A stretch of 64,000 nt of DNA from Pantoea dispersa (GTDB lineage Bacteria > Pseudomonadota > Gammaproteobacteria > Enterobacterales > Enterobacteriaceae): NCBI RefSeq assembly GCF_014155765.1, contig NZ_SCKT01000002.1:32427-96426 (forward strand), given 5' to 3'. The translations under genes and the position numbers were made by a program. How positions within the stretch are numbered: position 1 is the stretch's first letter; the number at the start of each line of letters is the position of its first letter. Shown one piece after another: positions 18,752 to 28,904 of this stretch. Below the pieces are notes generated by a model. It was not told the DNA's origin. It saw only the letters and a list, made by a program, of their open reading frames with translations, and made no database searches.

Positions 18752-19873
18752 ATGATGTCTGACAAAACCGTGGCAAAAACCGTCATCGTGCTGGGTGGCG
18801 GCATCCTCGGCGTCTCAACCGCCTGGCAACTGGCGCAGGCGGGCGCGCAGGTCACGCTGGTGACGGAAGCGGCACTCTGCTCCGGCGCCACCGGCCGCTC
18901 CCTCTCCTGGCTCAACTCCGCCGGCGAGCGTTCGCAGCCTTACCATGCGCTGCGCATGGCGGGCATTGACCGCTATCGCACGCTGTTTGCCCGCCATCCG
19001 CAGCTCGACTGGCTGCGCTTCGACGGCGCGATTTACTGGGCCGCAGACGATGACGCGGGCACCAAAGCGCGTCATCACTATGAAAAAGCGCAGGGCTACG
19101 ACTCAAAGCTGATCAATCGCGCCACGGTCGGTGATGTCGATGCGCAGGTGAATCCGGCCAGTCTGAGTCAGGTGGCGATTGCCAACCCCGGTGAAGGCTG
19201 GGTCAGCCTGCCGCATCTGGTTGAGCATCTGGTTCAGGCATTGCGCGCGCTGGGCGGAGAGATCGTTGAGCACGCCGGTAAAGCCAGCGTGATCACCAAA
19301 GACGGCCGGGCCAGCGGCATTCGCAGCGAAAAACGCGGTGAGCTGCTGGCCGATCGGGTACTGGTGGCGTGTGGCCCGTGGACGCCGGACGTGGTGGCAC
19401 CGCTCGGCGTGCACATCCCCAACGGTTCTCCGGTCTCAATGCTGGTAACCAGCCAGCCCGGCGATCACCGGCTGCAGGTGGTAATGAATACGCCGCGCGC
19501 GGCGGTCCGGCCCAATCCCGGCAACACCATCGCCGTCGATCACGACTGGTATGAAGAGCACATCGTCGCGCAGGCCGACGGGCAGTACAGCATTGATACT
19601 GCAGTCATTAACCAGCTGATGGCCGAAGCGGGTAACCTGATCGCTGACGGTGCACCGCTGAAAGCCAGCAGCTGGAAAATCGGTCTCAAGCCGATTCCTG
19701 GCGATGGCGAACCGGTGGTCGGTGAGCTGCAGCAGGTTCCCGGCTGTTTTGTTGTCTTCACCCATTCCGGCGCCACGCTGGCGTTGATCCTCGGTGAGAT
19801 ACTGACGCAGGAGATGCTCACCGGCGTTAAACACCCGATGCTGGCGACCTTCCGCCCGGAAAGATTCAGCTAA
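18752..19873 (+). CDS. DAO-family FAD-dependent oxidoreductase (amine/D-amino acid/amadoriase type)
   Basis: 373 residues from the first of two adjacent ATGs. FAD Rossmann motif GGGILGVSTAWQLAQAG at residues 15-31, the RSLSWLN region that follows FAD binding in this family, and a C-terminal FTHSGATLALILGE segment that closes over the flavin. Relatives include glycine oxidase, D-amino-acid dehydrogenase, sarcosine oxidase and fructosyl-amine oxidases. Being last in an operon with an amino-acid-type importer and a sugar-type dehydrogenase, it may cleave a secondary amine such as an opine or Amadori compound; this is inference. Confidence 0.85.
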   Translation: MMSDKTVAKTVIVLGGGILGVSTAWQLAQAGAQVTLVTEAALCSGATGRSLSWLNSAGERSQPYHALRMAGIDRYRTLFARHPQLDWLRFDGAIYWAADDDAGTKARHHYEKAQGYDSKLINRATVGDVDAQVNPASLSQVAIANPGEGWVSLPHLVEHLVQALRALGGEIVEHAGKASVITKDGRASGIRSEKRGELLADRVLVACGPWTPDVVAPLGVHIPNGSPVSMLVTSQPGDHRLQVVMNTPRAAVRPNPGNTIAVDHDWYEEHIVAQADGQYSIDTAVINQLMAEAGNLIADGAPLKASSWKIGLKPIPGDGEPVVGELQQVPGCFVVFTHSGATLALILGEILTQEMLTGVKHPMLATFRPERFS

Positions 19874-19881
19874 TGTCAGGA

Positions 19882-19908
19882 CCAGCGCCACAATGATAGT
19901 GGCGCTGG
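19882..19908 (+). terminator. Stem-loop at the end of the ABC/dehydrogenase operon
   Basis: CCAGCGCCAC pairs perfectly with GTGGCGCTGG across a 7-base loop, nine bases after the stop of the DAO-family gene. No T-run follows, so termination would be imperfect or factor-dependent. Confidence 0.5.
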
Positions 19909-20144
19909 CTACGCGCCCTGTTGCCTGTCACACACCGCGACTTTGCCCAATCCCATCGCCTCATCCACGCGCCCTTTCCGCTTCCCTGCTGGTCTGATAT
20001 CCGCGTATTGCCGGTTTCTTTTCCGATGACAACCGCCAGGGCCAGATAAACTAAGAGTCCGCTATTGAGGCCACAAAGCTTCAGCGGCGGAAAATGTCAC
20101 ATTTTTCACGCAAATCACGACAATCTGAACACAGGAAACCCCTT

Positions 20145-21155
20145 ATGCGTATCGCCATACTCGCCCTGGAAGGCAGCGTACTGTCCGCCGTTGCCGGAAT
20201 GACCGACCTTTTCTGGATAACCAACAAAGCGATTGCCTCTTCCCCCGTGCACGCCGCACGCTTTCCCGATAAAGCTTTTGAAACGCTGATTGTCAGCGCC
20301 AACGGGGATCCGGTGTGGGATACGGAAGGCCGCCTGATTCACATCGACAGCTCATTTCAGGGGGCCGGTGCGGTTGATGTGGTGATTGCGCCCGGCATGT
20401 TGCTGGGGCCCGACCTGCAACCGATCAACCTTGACAGTATCCGTCAGGCTGCTGGCTGGTTTAACAAACTCTATCAGCAGGGTTGCTGGATTGCTGCTGC
20501 TGGCACCGGTGGCGTGATCCTCGGCGAGGCGGGTTTGCTGAATGACCGTTTCTACACCACCACCTGGTGGGTCAGCCATATGCTGCAGGCGCGCTATCCG
20601 CAGGCGCGACTGGCGAAAGGCAAGACGCTGGAGGAAGACGATCGCGTCATTACCAGCGGTGGCTGTTTTTCGTGGATATCGCTGGCCCTGTATATCATTG
20701 AAAAAAGCGCCGGCAAGGCGGTGGCGGATCTCACCCGGGAGATGTCGCTGGCCGATAACCCTGTGCTGCACACCCACCTTCCAGGCTCGCCGGGAATGGG
20801 GAAAAGCAGCACGCCGTTTCTGGTGCGGGCGCAGGAGATCATCCGCCTGGAAAATCCTGCCATCAATGCCGCGCAACTGGCAGCCGCACTGAACGTTACC
20901 GGGCGTACCCTGCAGCGCAGAATGAAAGCCCTGTCGCAGGAGACGCCAAAAGAGTTTATTACCCGCATCCGCATTGAACTGGCCTGTACCATTCTGGCCA
21001 GCACCGACGTCAGCGTGCGTCAGACCGCCATGCAGTGCGGCTACAGCGAAGACACCGCCTTCCGTAAAGCCTTCCATCAGGTGATGGCGATGACGCCGGC
21101 CCAGTATCGTGAGTGGATAGCACACCGTAAGGCGCAGGTAATTAGCGCTAAATAA
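20145..21155 (+). CDS. GlxA-type transcriptional regulator (DJ-1/PfpI-like domain plus AraC HTH)
   Basis: Start at ATG 20145 (MRIAILALEGSVLS), with ACAGGAAA upstream; 336 residues. Residues 1-200 form a DJ-1/PfpI-like ligand domain and 225-325 an AraC-type double helix-turn-helix (AAQLAAALNVTGRTLQRRMK and QTAMQCGYSEDTAFRKAFHQ). The nucleophile-elbow cysteine usual in DJ-1 enzymes is glycine here (G120 in IAAAGTGGVILGEAGLL), so the domain is probably a non-catalytic sensor. Relatives control amine and amino-acid catabolism (GbdR, ArgR, CdhR), which would suit the upstream operon, but the target is unproven. Confidence 0.85.
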   Translation: MRIAILALEGSVLSAVAGMTDLFWITNKAIASSPVHAARFPDKAFETLIVSANGDPVWDTEGRLIHIDSSFQGAGAVDVVIAPGMLLGPDLQPINLDSIRQAAGWFNKLYQQGCWIAAAGTGGVILGEAGLLNDRFYTTTWWVSHMLQARYPQARLAKGKTLEEDDRVITSGGCFSWISLALYIIEKSAGKAVADLTREMSLADNPVLHTHLPGSPGMGKSSTPFLVRAQEIIRLENPAINAAQLAAALNVTGRTLQRRMKALSQETPKEFITRIRIELACTILASTDVSVRQTAMQCGYSEDTAFRKAFHQVMAMTPAQYREWIAHRKAQVISAK

Positions 21156-21235
21156 TACGCCACGCATTTTGAAAGTTTTTTAATTACTTCAAAATTAATG
21201 ATCCTGAGAAGTTAATTTATTCATATTTTTTGAAA

Positions 21236-21262
21236 TAACCTTTTGTGATGTGATGCCGATTA
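21236..21262 (+). promoter_or_regulatory. FliA (sigma-28) promoter for the chemoreceptor gene
   Basis: TAACCTTT, then exactly 11 bases, then GCCGATTA; the FliA consensus is TAAAGTTT-N11-GCCGATAA. Six of eight and seven of eight positions match, spacing is exact, and the site lies about 50 bases before a chemoreceptor gene. Confidence 0.7.
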
Positions 21263-21311
21263 ACGCTGTGTTGTTGTGTTCTTCCTTTTAAACTTTTTTC
21301 CAGGTAAACAG

Positions 21312-22964
21312 ATGATGAATATTACTCAAAGACTTACCCTGGCTTTCATTTTGCTCTCAGCTTCACTGGTGGTGACGGGTATTATTTCTGTGCGACTGCT
21401 GGGCGGTTTTCAGGACCGTTTTGAATACGTACAGGCTAACGCAATTCCTTCTATTCGCGATTTATCCGAGCTGATCGATCGCAGCAATAAACTCTCTCTG
21501 TCGCTATATAAGCATCAAAGCCAGACTGACAATGCGCGCATGCCGCCGGTCGAGAAAGAGATCGCCCAGCGCCTGGCCGATATTAAAACGCTGGCAGAAT
21601 ATTATTTAGCCAATGATATCTCCAGCGACGAAGACAAGCAGATCACCATTAAAGGCCTGGCGACGCTGCGGCTGGTGGAGTCGCGGTTGCCGGCGTTTCT
21701 TGCTGCTTCACATGCTCATCAGGATGACGTAACGCTCGGCATGCTGGAAGCCGAAAGCGGTATTGGCGGCGCCATCAGCCAGTTAAAAAATGATTATCGC
21801 CAGCAGATGGCGCTTAATTTGTCGCTGGGTGACGGCTTGCGCGTGGTGAACCAGGAGATCTATCACCGCACATTCTGGGGATTGAGTGCCGGGGTCACGC
21901 TGACACTGCTGTTACTGGGTACGCTCACCGCGTTAACCCTGATGCGCATTCGTCAGAGCCTGAAAGCAATTGGGCAGGTGATGGATCACGTTGGCAGCAG
22001 CCTTGACCTGAGCGTCACCGCCGATGACAGAAAAAAAGACGAAGTCGGCAACATGGCCCGCGCCTTTAACCAGCTGCTTGACCGGGTTGGCAGCGCGCTG
22101 GCGCAGGTCAGTACCGCTTCTCACGCCGTCAGTTCGGCGTCGGCACAAATCGCCGCGGGTAATGAAGATCTCTCTTCCCGAACCGAGCAGCAGGCCGCCT
22201 CGCTGGAACAGACGGCGGCCAGTATGGCGGAACTGAGCGAAACCGTGCGTCAGACGGCCGACAATACCCGCCAGGCCAATCGTCTGGCCGGTAACGCGAC
22301 AGAACTTTCAGACGCCAGCGCGGTGTCGCTGGGCAATATGCTCAGCACCATGGCGGAGATCCGCTCCAGTTCGAAAAAAATCACCGAAATTGTCACGCTG
22401 ATCGAAGGCATTGCCTTCCAGACCAATATTCTGGCACTGAATGCTGCCGTCGAAGCGGCGCGCGCCGGCGAACACGGCAAGGGCTTTGCGGTGGTCGCGG
22501 GTGAAGTGCGCAATCTCTCGCAGCGTTCAACCCAGGCGGCCAGGGAGATCAAACAGCTTATTGATACCTCCTACAGCCTGGTGGAATCGGGTGCGGTACA
22601 GGCCGAAGCGGTGGAAGAGAACATGACAGGACTGAAAACCGCGTTCCGTCAGGTGAATGACCTGGTAAGCGAAATCGCTGCCGCCGCCGAAGAGCAAAAC
22701 ACCGGCATCTCGCAGGTGCACCTGGCGATTAATCAGATGGATGATGTCACGCAGCAGAATGCGGCGCTGGTAGAGGAGGCTTCTGCCGCATCCGCGTCAT
22801 TGCAGGATCAGGCGCAAACTCTGTCCGGCCTGGTGAATCAGTTTTCACTGGCCGGGTCCGCGCGACCTGCTGAGCGCCCGAAAACGGTCTCCGCGCTGAA
22901 ACGTCCGGCTGCTGTGCCCGTGGCCGCCGGGCACGGCATGGACGCGGACTGGCAGAGCTTTTAA
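21312..22964 (+). CDS. Methyl-accepting chemotaxis protein
   Basis: Start at ATG 21312 ([12 protein letters not shown]), preceded by CAGGTAAACAG; 550 residues. TM1 is [20 protein letters not shown], a helical periplasmic ligand domain spans about 35-185 and TM2 is [22 protein letters not shown] follows, then the long cytoplasmic coiled coil with the conserved tip [20 protein letters not shown]. The C-terminus DWQSF matches the xWxxF pentapeptide that tethers CheR and CheB, so it should be a high-abundance Tar/Tsr-like receptor. The four-helix-bundle sensor does not reveal the ligand. Likely driven by the FliA promoter at 21236. Confidence 0.92.
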   Translation: MMNITQRLTLAFILLSASLVVTGIISVRLLGGFQDRFEYVQANAIPSIRDLSELIDRSNKLSLSLYKHQSQTDNARMPPVEKEIAQRLADIKTLAEYYLANDISSDEDKQITIKGLATLRLVESRLPAFLAASHAHQDDVTLGMLEAESGIGGAISQLKNDYRQQMALNLSLGDGLRVVNQEIYHRTFWGLSAGVTLTLLLLGTLTALTLMRIRQSLKAIGQVMDHVGSSLDLSVTADDRKKDEVGNMARAFNQLLDRVGSALAQVSTASHAVSSASAQIAAGNEDLSSRTEQQAASLEQTAASMAELSETVRQTADNTRQANRLAGNATELSDASAVSLGNMLSTMAEIRSSSKKITEIVTLIEGIAFQTNILALNAAVEAARAGEHGKGFAVVAGEVRNLSQRSTQAAREIKQLIDTSYSLVESGAVQAEAVEENMTGLKTAFRQVNDLVSEIAAAAEEQNTGISQVHLAINQMDDVTQQNAALVEEASAASASLQDQAQTLSGLVNQFSLAGSARPAERPKTVSALKRPAAVPVAAGHGMDADWQSF

Positions 22965-23002
22965 CCCAATACGGCCAGCCAGGGGCTGAATAGCGCATTA
23001 TT

Positions 23003-23034
23003 CCGGACCGCCGTGACGTTGACGGCCGGTCCGG
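23003..23034. terminator. Bidirectional stem-loop between convergent MCP and budB genes
   Basis: CCGGACCG and CGGTCCGG form a perfect 8-bp outer stem, extended inward by CCGT/ACGG with one bulge. It is the only structure in the 81-base gap between two convergent genes; no T-tract on either side. Confidence 0.5.
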
Positions 23035-23045
23035 ACTGGAGCCGA

Positions 23046-24725
23046 TCAAAGCAGCTGGCTGAGGTGCAGCTGCCCCATCAGCAGCGGGTTATCGCTGTAA
23101 TCTACCGGGATGGCCACCACAGCCGGTCCTTCCACCTCCATCGCCCGCCGCAACGTGGGTTCCAGTTCAGCTGCGCTGTTCACCGAAAATCCAGCGGCAC
23201 CAAACGCCTGCGCGTAAGCTTTGAAATCCACCGGCCCGAAGTTCACACCGGAGACGCGCTGGTATTTCTTCTCTTCCTGAATCGCCACCATGTTATAGCC
23301 ATTGTCGACCCAGATGATGTGCAGAATATTGGCCTTTAACCTGACGGCGGTTTCCAGCTCCATGCTGGATTGCAGAAAGCCGCCGTCGCCCGACACCGAA
23401 ACCACTTTACGGGACGGATCGACCAGCCAGGCGCCAATCGCCCACGGCAGCGCCACGCCCATGGTTTGCTGCCCGTTGGAAATCATGATTTGCCGGGCGC
23501 GGAAGCTGTAGAGATAACGGGCAATCCAGATATGAAAACTGCCCATGTCGACCGTCAGGCTGACGTCACTGTTAATGATGTCCTGCATCGCCCGGACGAT
23601 ACGCAGCGGATGCAGGGCGAACTGATCGAGGCTGGCACCCTGCATCGCCAGCAGCTGACGCTGTTGCTGGCGGTCCTGCAGAATGGTAGCGGCAGCGTCG
23701 CTGAGCTGCAGCGGTGACGTGATTTGCGCGGCGATTTTGCGCACTGTCCCGGCGATATCACCTACCAGCTCAGCGTCGGGCTGATAGTGGTTATCGGTCT
23801 CGGCGGGCAGCACGTCGATGTGCACCAGCAAGGCGTTGCTGCTGTTCCACATGGCCGGTTCATACTCGACCGGGCTGTAACCAATGGTGATAATCAAATC
23901 CGCCTGCTGGAGCAGGCGGTCACCAGCCTGATTGTTAAACAGGCCAACCCGCCCGGCAAAGCGTGAGAAGTGCTCCTGCCGCACCGCGCCCGCCGCCTGA
24001 TAGGTGCTGGTCACCGGAATACGGCTTTTGCTCAGCAGTTCATGAATCGCCGCGCTGTTCTCCGGCTGGCTGGCCATCAGGCCCAGCAGAATCACCGGAT
24101 TTTTCGCCCGCGCAATCTCGCGGCTGACGGCATTCACCAGCGCGTCGGGCGCAGCGCCCAGCGTGATGTGTCCTGAACGCTGTAACAGGCTGCCTGACAC
24201 CGGCTGGTCAACAATGTCCTGCGGCAGACTGAGGAACGATGCGCCGCCGCGCCCGTTTTCGGCATGGCGAAACGCGTTCGATACGCACTCCGCGAGCGCC
24301 GAGGCATCAGTGACTTCTACGGCAAATTTGGTCACCGGGCGAAACATCGCCACCGTATCCATACTTTGATGCACCTGTTTGGCACTGTCGGAGCGCTTAA
24401 CCGCCCCGCCGATCGCCACCACCGGATCGCCTTCGCTGGTGGCGGTGGCCATGCCGGTCACCAGGTTTGAGCAGCCGGGCCCGGAAGTCACCAGCGCTAC
24501 GCCGGCGTGGCCGGTCAGACGACCCATTGCTGCGGCCATAAACGCCGCGTTAGCCTCATGACGCACCGGAATCAGCTGAATGGAAGAATCTACCAGCGAA
24601 TCAAACACCTTGTCGATTTTGGCACCGGGAATGCCAAAAATATGGTTTACGCCCTGCGCTTCCAGCTGAGCGACAACCAGGTCTGCACCACTGTTCCACA
24701 GCGTCTGGGTTTTAAGCTGTTTCAT
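23046..24725 (-). CDS. budB: Catabolic acetolactate synthase BudB/AlsS
   Basis: ThDP-dependent enzyme that condenses two pyruvates to acetolactate and CO2. The start is ATG 24725 ([10 protein letters not shown]), with GAGGTGATC just upstream; GTG 24731 would add two residues. 559 residues with no separate regulatory subunit, the mark of the catabolic, FAD-independent type. The activating glutamate is in [12 protein letters not shown], and the ThDP/Mg motif begins [14 protein letters not shown] and ends with the conserved asparagine in WVDNGYNM. It follows budA by 14 bases and supplies its substrate. Confidence 0.95.
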   Translation of the reverse strand: MKQLKTQTLWNSGADLVVAQLEAQGVNHIFGIPGAKIDKVFDSLVDSSIQLIPVRHEANAAFMAAAMGRLTGHAGVALVTSGPGCSNLVTGMATATSEGDPVVAIGGAVKRSDSAKQVHQSMDTVAMFRPVTKFAVEVTDASALAECVSNAFRHAENGRGGASFLSLPQDIVDQPVSGSLLQRSGHITLGAAPDALVNAVSREIARAKNPVILLGLMASQPENSAAIHELLSKSRIPVTSTYQAAGAVRQEHFSRFAGRVGLFNNQAGDRLLQQADLIITIGYSPVEYEPAMWNSSNALLVHIDVLPAETDNHYQPDAELVGDIAGTVRKIAAQITSPLQLSDAAATILQDRQQQRQLLAMQGASLDQFALHPLRIVRAMQDIINSDVSLTVDMGSFHIWIARYLYSFRARQIMISNGQQTMGVALPWAIGAWLVDPSRKVVSVSGDGGFLQSSMELETAVRLKANILHIIWVDNGYNMVAIQEEKKYQRVSGVNFGPVDFKAYAQAFGAAGFSVNSAAELEPTLRRAMEVEGPAVVAIPVDYSDNPLLMGQLHLSQLL

Positions 24726-24739
24726 GATCACCTCTGCGA

Positions 24740-25522
24740 TTAACTTTCGACGGAACGGATCGCGGCATCCAGATCCTGAGGATTGAGATCGGCCTGTAAA
24801 AACTCGCGATCCTGTGGCAGGTCGACCACCAGCTTGCTGATGGCACCAAACGTCAGCGTGCCCTGCTCCAGCACATAATCGAGGATATGCCCGCCGCCCT
24901 GACGATCGTCGGTGATGAAGTGCTCGTGATAGCCGGCGACGTTAATCCCCTGCATATATTGCGGCGTGCGGAAACCAATCAGCTCACCGTCGCGCTGGCG
25001 AAAATCGAAGGTGGGCTGATTGCCGAGCACTTCCGGCATCGAGCGATACGGGCGGCACTGGCAGGGAACGGTGCGCGTCTGTACCGAGGCAAAGCGACCG
25101 CTCAAACGCAGCGCGCAGAAATGGTTATCGGAGGTGATGATGCGATCAATCACCTGATGGACGTCATCGCGCGTGGCGGTATGCGCAAAGCGGTGCTGAT
25201 GTTCCGGTTTGAAGAAGGTCATCACGGCGAACGGGGTTTGTTGTTCAGGCCGTGCCGGGCTGGCGCTGCCATCGGCGCGCAGCTGATAAACCTGCCGGTC
25301 AAATGCCACCAGTTCTCCATCCAGCTGATTGAACGTGCCGAGGCCAAAATCGCCCTTCTGTAACAGCTGCGCGACGGTGGTTGAACCGTCATAGACGCCG
25401 TTGAGCAACGCACTCATCAGGGAGGTCTGATAGATAACCTTTTCTGGTGATTGCTGTCCCAGTTGAGTGACGGATGCCTTTAGCTGATCTTCGCATGAAC
25501 AATCAGATACAAAGTTACACAT
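24740..25522 (-). CDS. budA: Alpha-acetolactate decarboxylase BudA
   Basis: Converts acetolactate to acetoin, limiting acid build-up during fermentation. Start at ATG 25522 ([13 protein letters not shown]), with TGAGGCAGC upstream and good agreement with Klebsiella BudA; 260 residues. Family landmarks: [36 protein letters not shown], the metal-ligand histidines near [19 protein letters not shown], and KLVVDLPQD. First gene of budAB, divergent from budR. No budC (acetoin reductase) gene follows budB. Confidence 0.95.
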   Translation of the reverse strand: MCNFVSDCSCEDQLKASVTQLGQQSPEKVIYQTSLMSALLNGVYDGSTTVAQLLQKGDFGLGTFNQLDGELVAFDRQVYQLRADGSASPARPEQQTPFAVMTFFKPEHQHRFAHTATRDDVHQVIDRIITSDNHFCALRLSGRFASVQTRTVPCQCRPYRSMPEVLGNQPTFDFRQRDGELIGFRTPQYMQGINVAGYHEHFITDDRQGGGHILDYVLEQGTLTFGAISKLVVDLPQDREFLQADLNPQDLDAAIRSVES

Positions 25523-25626
25523 TTGCTGCCTCACAATCAGATAGTTAAGCCGTGTTAATATCATGGTGGGCTACATGGCTCACATAATCCAATAGTGAAA
25601 ACTGCCAACTTCGAGACGTTTTTGAT

Positions 25627-26508
25627 ATGGAACTTCGCCACCTGCGTTATTTCGTTGCCGTTGCTGAAACGCAGCACTTTACCCGCGCCGCCGAGTTGCT
25701 GGGCATGTCGCAGCCACCGCTCAGCCAGCAAATCCAGCGGCTGGAGCACGAGATCGGCACGCCGTTGCTGAAGCGCCTGACGCGCGGCGTGGAACTGACC
25801 GATGCGGGCCGCGCGTTTCTGCCCGATGCAATAGCGATTGTGCAGCTGGCCGATATGGCGCTGGAAAAGGCGCGCGGCGTGGCGCGCGGCATGAGCGGCC
25901 AGATGTCACTGGGTTTTGCCAGCTCGGTGGCGTTTGGCGCGCCGGTGTTTGATCTGATTCGCGCCTTCAAAACGCGCTACCCGGCGATGGAGCTCATCAC
26001 CCGGGAAGAGAACATGGCGCTGCTGATGCAGGACTTAGGGGAAGGTTTGCTGGATGCGGCGTTCATTCGTCTGCCGTGTGAGAGCAGTAAGGCGTTTAAC
26101 CTGAAAGTGATCGCTACCGAGGAGATGAAAGTGGCGCTGCCGGCCAGCCATGCGCTCAGCCAGCAGCAAAGTGTTGCGCTAACGCAGCTGGCCGAAGAAT
26201 CACTGATTATTTTCCCGCGCGAGGTGGCGCCCAGCCTGTACGAATTAATCGTCAGTGCCTGTCTGCGCGCCGGCTTTGATGCAACACGCTTTCAGCAGGC
26301 TCCGCAGATTACCTCCTCGCTCGGCATGGTGGGCGCAGGCTGCGGGATTGCGCTGGTGCCGGCTTCGCTGTGCTGCGTCAACAATCCACAGCTGGTATTT
26401 CGTGACATTGAAAACAATACGCTGTTCACCGACATTGCCTTTGCCTGGCGGCGTAATCATCCAGCCAAAACGGTGTTACACCTGCTGAGTTTGCTTAACG
26501 GGGAATAA
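25627..26508 (+). CDS. budR: LysR-family regulator BudR of the acetoin operon
   Basis: 293 residues. N-terminal winged helix (MELRHLRYFVAVAETQHFTR, then MSQPPLSQQIQRLE) and a type-2 periplasmic-binding-like effector domain. Divergent from budA with a 104-bp shared control region, the same arrangement as in Klebsiella and Bacillus (AlsR), where the protein activates the operon in response to acetate. An imperfect dyad, GTGGGC-N6-GCTCAC at 25566-25583, is a possible binding site. Confidence 0.88.
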   Translation: MELRHLRYFVAVAETQHFTRAAELLGMSQPPLSQQIQRLEHEIGTPLLKRLTRGVELTDAGRAFLPDAIAIVQLADMALEKARGVARGMSGQMSLGFASSVAFGAPVFDLIRAFKTRYPAMELITREENMALLMQDLGEGLLDAAFIRLPCESSKAFNLKVIATEEMKVALPASHALSQQQSVALTQLAEESLIIFPREVAPSLYELIVSACLRAGFDATRFQQAPQITSSLGMVGAGCGIALVPASLCCVNNPQLVFRDIENNTLFTDIAFAWRRNHPAKTVLHLLSLLNGE

Positions 26509-27004
26509 TTTGATGGGGAAATCTGATGTCTGTGGTGACAGAGCGGACTGAACAATACGCTTATATAACATTAGCCGGGATAATAAATATACCGGCAGGT
26601 GCGTTTTTATCAGGATAATAATACGCAGCGATACTATTATTTTGCTCATCAATCACTAAAAATCAGCATTATTACCCGACTCACCCTGCCAGAAATTAAT
26701 AACGTCTTCATTGGCAATGTCTAATACCTGCACCTTCTACTTAATTAGAGTTAGCAGTAAGGACGCGTAACCTGTTATCTATCAGACTGATAAAAATATT
26801 ACGATAAATTATCAGAATCGTCGCTGCTTAAAAATTTCGTTAAAGAAAATAAAAATGACAGATGCCGGTGTTAAGCCTACCATGAGAAAGACCATTATAA
26901 TATTTACGCTTATTAACCACGCCAGCGGCAGGGTGTTGCAGGCCGCATACTGTACTTTTTGCTGTTAAATTTCGCACCGGAACCAGGCCGGCGCGGAGGA
27001 AATT
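26509..27004. other. AT-rich intergenic region before the GAF-EAL gene
   Basis: No coding sequence seen. A weak stem (GCCGG/CCGGC at 26574-26596) followed by TTTTT could end budR. An AT-rich dyad CTGATAA-N15-TTATCAG lies at 26787-26815. A strong GGAGG precedes the ATG at 27005. Over 200 bases of leader suggest regulated transcription of the EAL gene. Confidence 0.4.
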
Positions 27005-28786
27005 ATGCTGATGAATTTCAACGGTGACGATGATCGCCGCGCACGGGCATTGAAGGCGCTGCGCAGTCGCGACGAAAGCCGTGACGACGTATTGCAAAAC
27101 TTTGTCCGGCTGACCAGTCAGGCACTGGGTATTCCAGGTAGCTTTGTCTCCGTTCTGGATGATGAACATCAGCATATCTGCGCCGCCCACAATTTTGCGC
27201 TGGAGCACTCGTCCCGCGAGGACTCGCTGTGCCGCCACGCCGTAGACAGTGACGGCGCGGTAGTTATCTCCGACACCCTGCTGGATGCGCGTTTTGCCCG
27301 CCATCCGCTGATCATCGGTGCCCCTTTTATCCGCTTTTACGCCGGTGTGCCGCTCAGGCATCGCGATGGCTATGTGCTGGGCACGCTGTGCGTCACGGAC
27401 GTCGCGCCACACGCGTTCAGCGCTGATCAGGTGAAGGTATTACAGCTGCTGGCCGATCTGGTGATGTCCTTCCTCGAAGCGTGGCACTGCGCCGGCTTCA
27501 CCGATCCGGTCACGGCACTGCCTAACCGCCAGCGCCTGATTCGTGACCTGCAGCGTCTGGCCTCCATCGGGGACCGGACGCCGCAGCGGCTGATCCTGAT
27601 CGACTGCATTGATATGCCGCGCGCCTATGAGCTGGCGCGCTCCATGGGCATGGGGCCGGTGGAAAGCCTGCTGAAGCACGTCACCACGTTACTGCCTTTG
27701 CGCCTGCAGCCCGGTGCGGACGACATCATTTATACCGTCGCCACCGGGCGTTTTGCGATTCTCACCATGGACAACAGCCCGCTGACCGCCGCATCGGTGG
27801 CAGAAAACCTGGCAGGGATCAGCGCGGATTTGGACGCGGGCATCTCTGTCGCCCTCACCTGCTTTACCGGCGAGGTCATTTTCATTCCAGCAGAACTTCG
27901 CGCGCAGGAAGTGCTGCGCCGGGCGGTGAGTGCGCTGCATGAGGCGATTGGCAACCGGGTGCCCGCCATGAGCTTCAGCCTGGTAGCCGATCAGCGCCGC
28001 ACTCAGGACTTTCTGTTGATGAACGATCTGGCTGCGGCATTGCAACAGGATCAGGGCCTGTGGCTGGCGTTCCAGCCGAAGATCTGCCTGAACAGTGGCC
28101 GGCCCGTTGGCCTGGAGGCACTGGTGCGCTGGCGGCATCCGCAGCGCGGCGAACTCGCTCCCGATCTGTTTATCCCGCTGGCGGAACAGACCGAGCTGCA
28201 CAGTGCTTTAACCAGCTGGGTGACCGACAAGGCGATTGCCAGGTTAAAACGCCTGCAGCACAGCCCCCTCCAGCTGCCGGTGACCATCAATATCAGCAGT
28301 CGCGACTTCTCTGATCCCGGCTTTGCCGATGCGCTGGAAACGAAGATGCTGCAGGCCCGCCTGCCGACCTCGCTGCTGGGCATTGAATGTCTGGAGACCG
28401 AGCAGATTATTAACAGTCCCGCCGCGCTACAGGGGCTGGAGATGCTCAAGCTGCGTGGGTTTGGCATCTCGCTGGATGACTTTGGCACCGGCTACAGCAA
28501 TATCGGCTATCTGCGACGGATGCCGCTGGATGTGATCAAACTTGATCGCGCGCTGATCAGCGAAATCGCCTCAGACACCGCGTCGCGGATTATCGCGCGC
28601 AGCATCATTACCATGCTGAAACAGCTGGATTACACCGTACTGGCTGAAGGCGTAGAGAATGTCGACACCGTTGCCGCGCTGGCGGAGTACGGCTGCGATC
28701 AGGCGCAGGGTTACTTTTATGCGCGCCCGCTGCCGGAAAGCGAGCTGGATGCGTGGCTGACGCGCCAGCTCGCGGCACAAAGCTGA
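27005..28786 (+). CDS. GAF-(degenerate GGDEF)-EAL cyclic-di-GMP phosphodiesterase
   Basis: 593 residues, no membrane segments, start supported by GCGGAGGAAATT. Residues 25-160 form a GAF-type sensor; 165-325 look like a GGDEF fold whose signature is replaced by TVATGRFAIL (244-253), so no cyclase activity is expected. The EAL domain at 335-590 keeps the catalytic set: E371 (GLEALVRW), N429, the ECLETEQ glutamates, D491-D492 (DDFGTGYS), K512 and E548 (AEGVE). It should hydrolyse c-di-GMP, perhaps gated by GAF ligand or redox state, and so favour motility. It stands alone; a diguanylate cyclase lies 28 kb away. Confidence 0.88.
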   Translation: MLMNFNGDDDRRARALKALRSRDESRDDVLQNFVRLTSQALGIPGSFVSVLDDEHQHICAAHNFALEHSSREDSLCRHAVDSDGAVVISDTLLDARFARHPLIIGAPFIRFYAGVPLRHRDGYVLGTLCVTDVAPHAFSADQVKVLQLLADLVMSFLEAWHCAGFTDPVTALPNRQRLIRDLQRLASIGDRTPQRLILIDCIDMPRAYELARSMGMGPVESLLKHVTTLLPLRLQPGADDIIYTVATGRFAILTMDNSPLTAASVAENLAGISADLDAGISVALTCFTGEVIFIPAELRAQEVLRRAVSALHEAIGNRVPAMSFSLVADQRRTQDFLLMNDLAAALQQDQGLWLAFQPKICLNSGRPVGLEALVRWRHPQRGELAPDLFIPLAEQTELHSALTSWVTDKAIARLKRLQHSPLQLPVTINISSRDFSDPGFADALETKMLQARLPTSLLGIECLETEQIINSPAALQGLEMLKLRGFGISLDDFGTGYSNIGYLRRMPLDVIKLDRALISEIASDTASRIIARSIITMLKQLDYTVLAEGVENVDTVAALAEYGCDQAQGYFYARPLPESELDAWLTRQLAAQS

Positions 28787-28904
28787 GTTATGGTTCAGTG
28801 TACGCCGGGGAGCGTCTGGAGCAGAGTCAGTGGCAATACGATGAGTCTGTTAGCTTAAAGCAGAATGATACTTCAAAGGTGAAACAGAAATACCTGGCTT
28901 AGTT

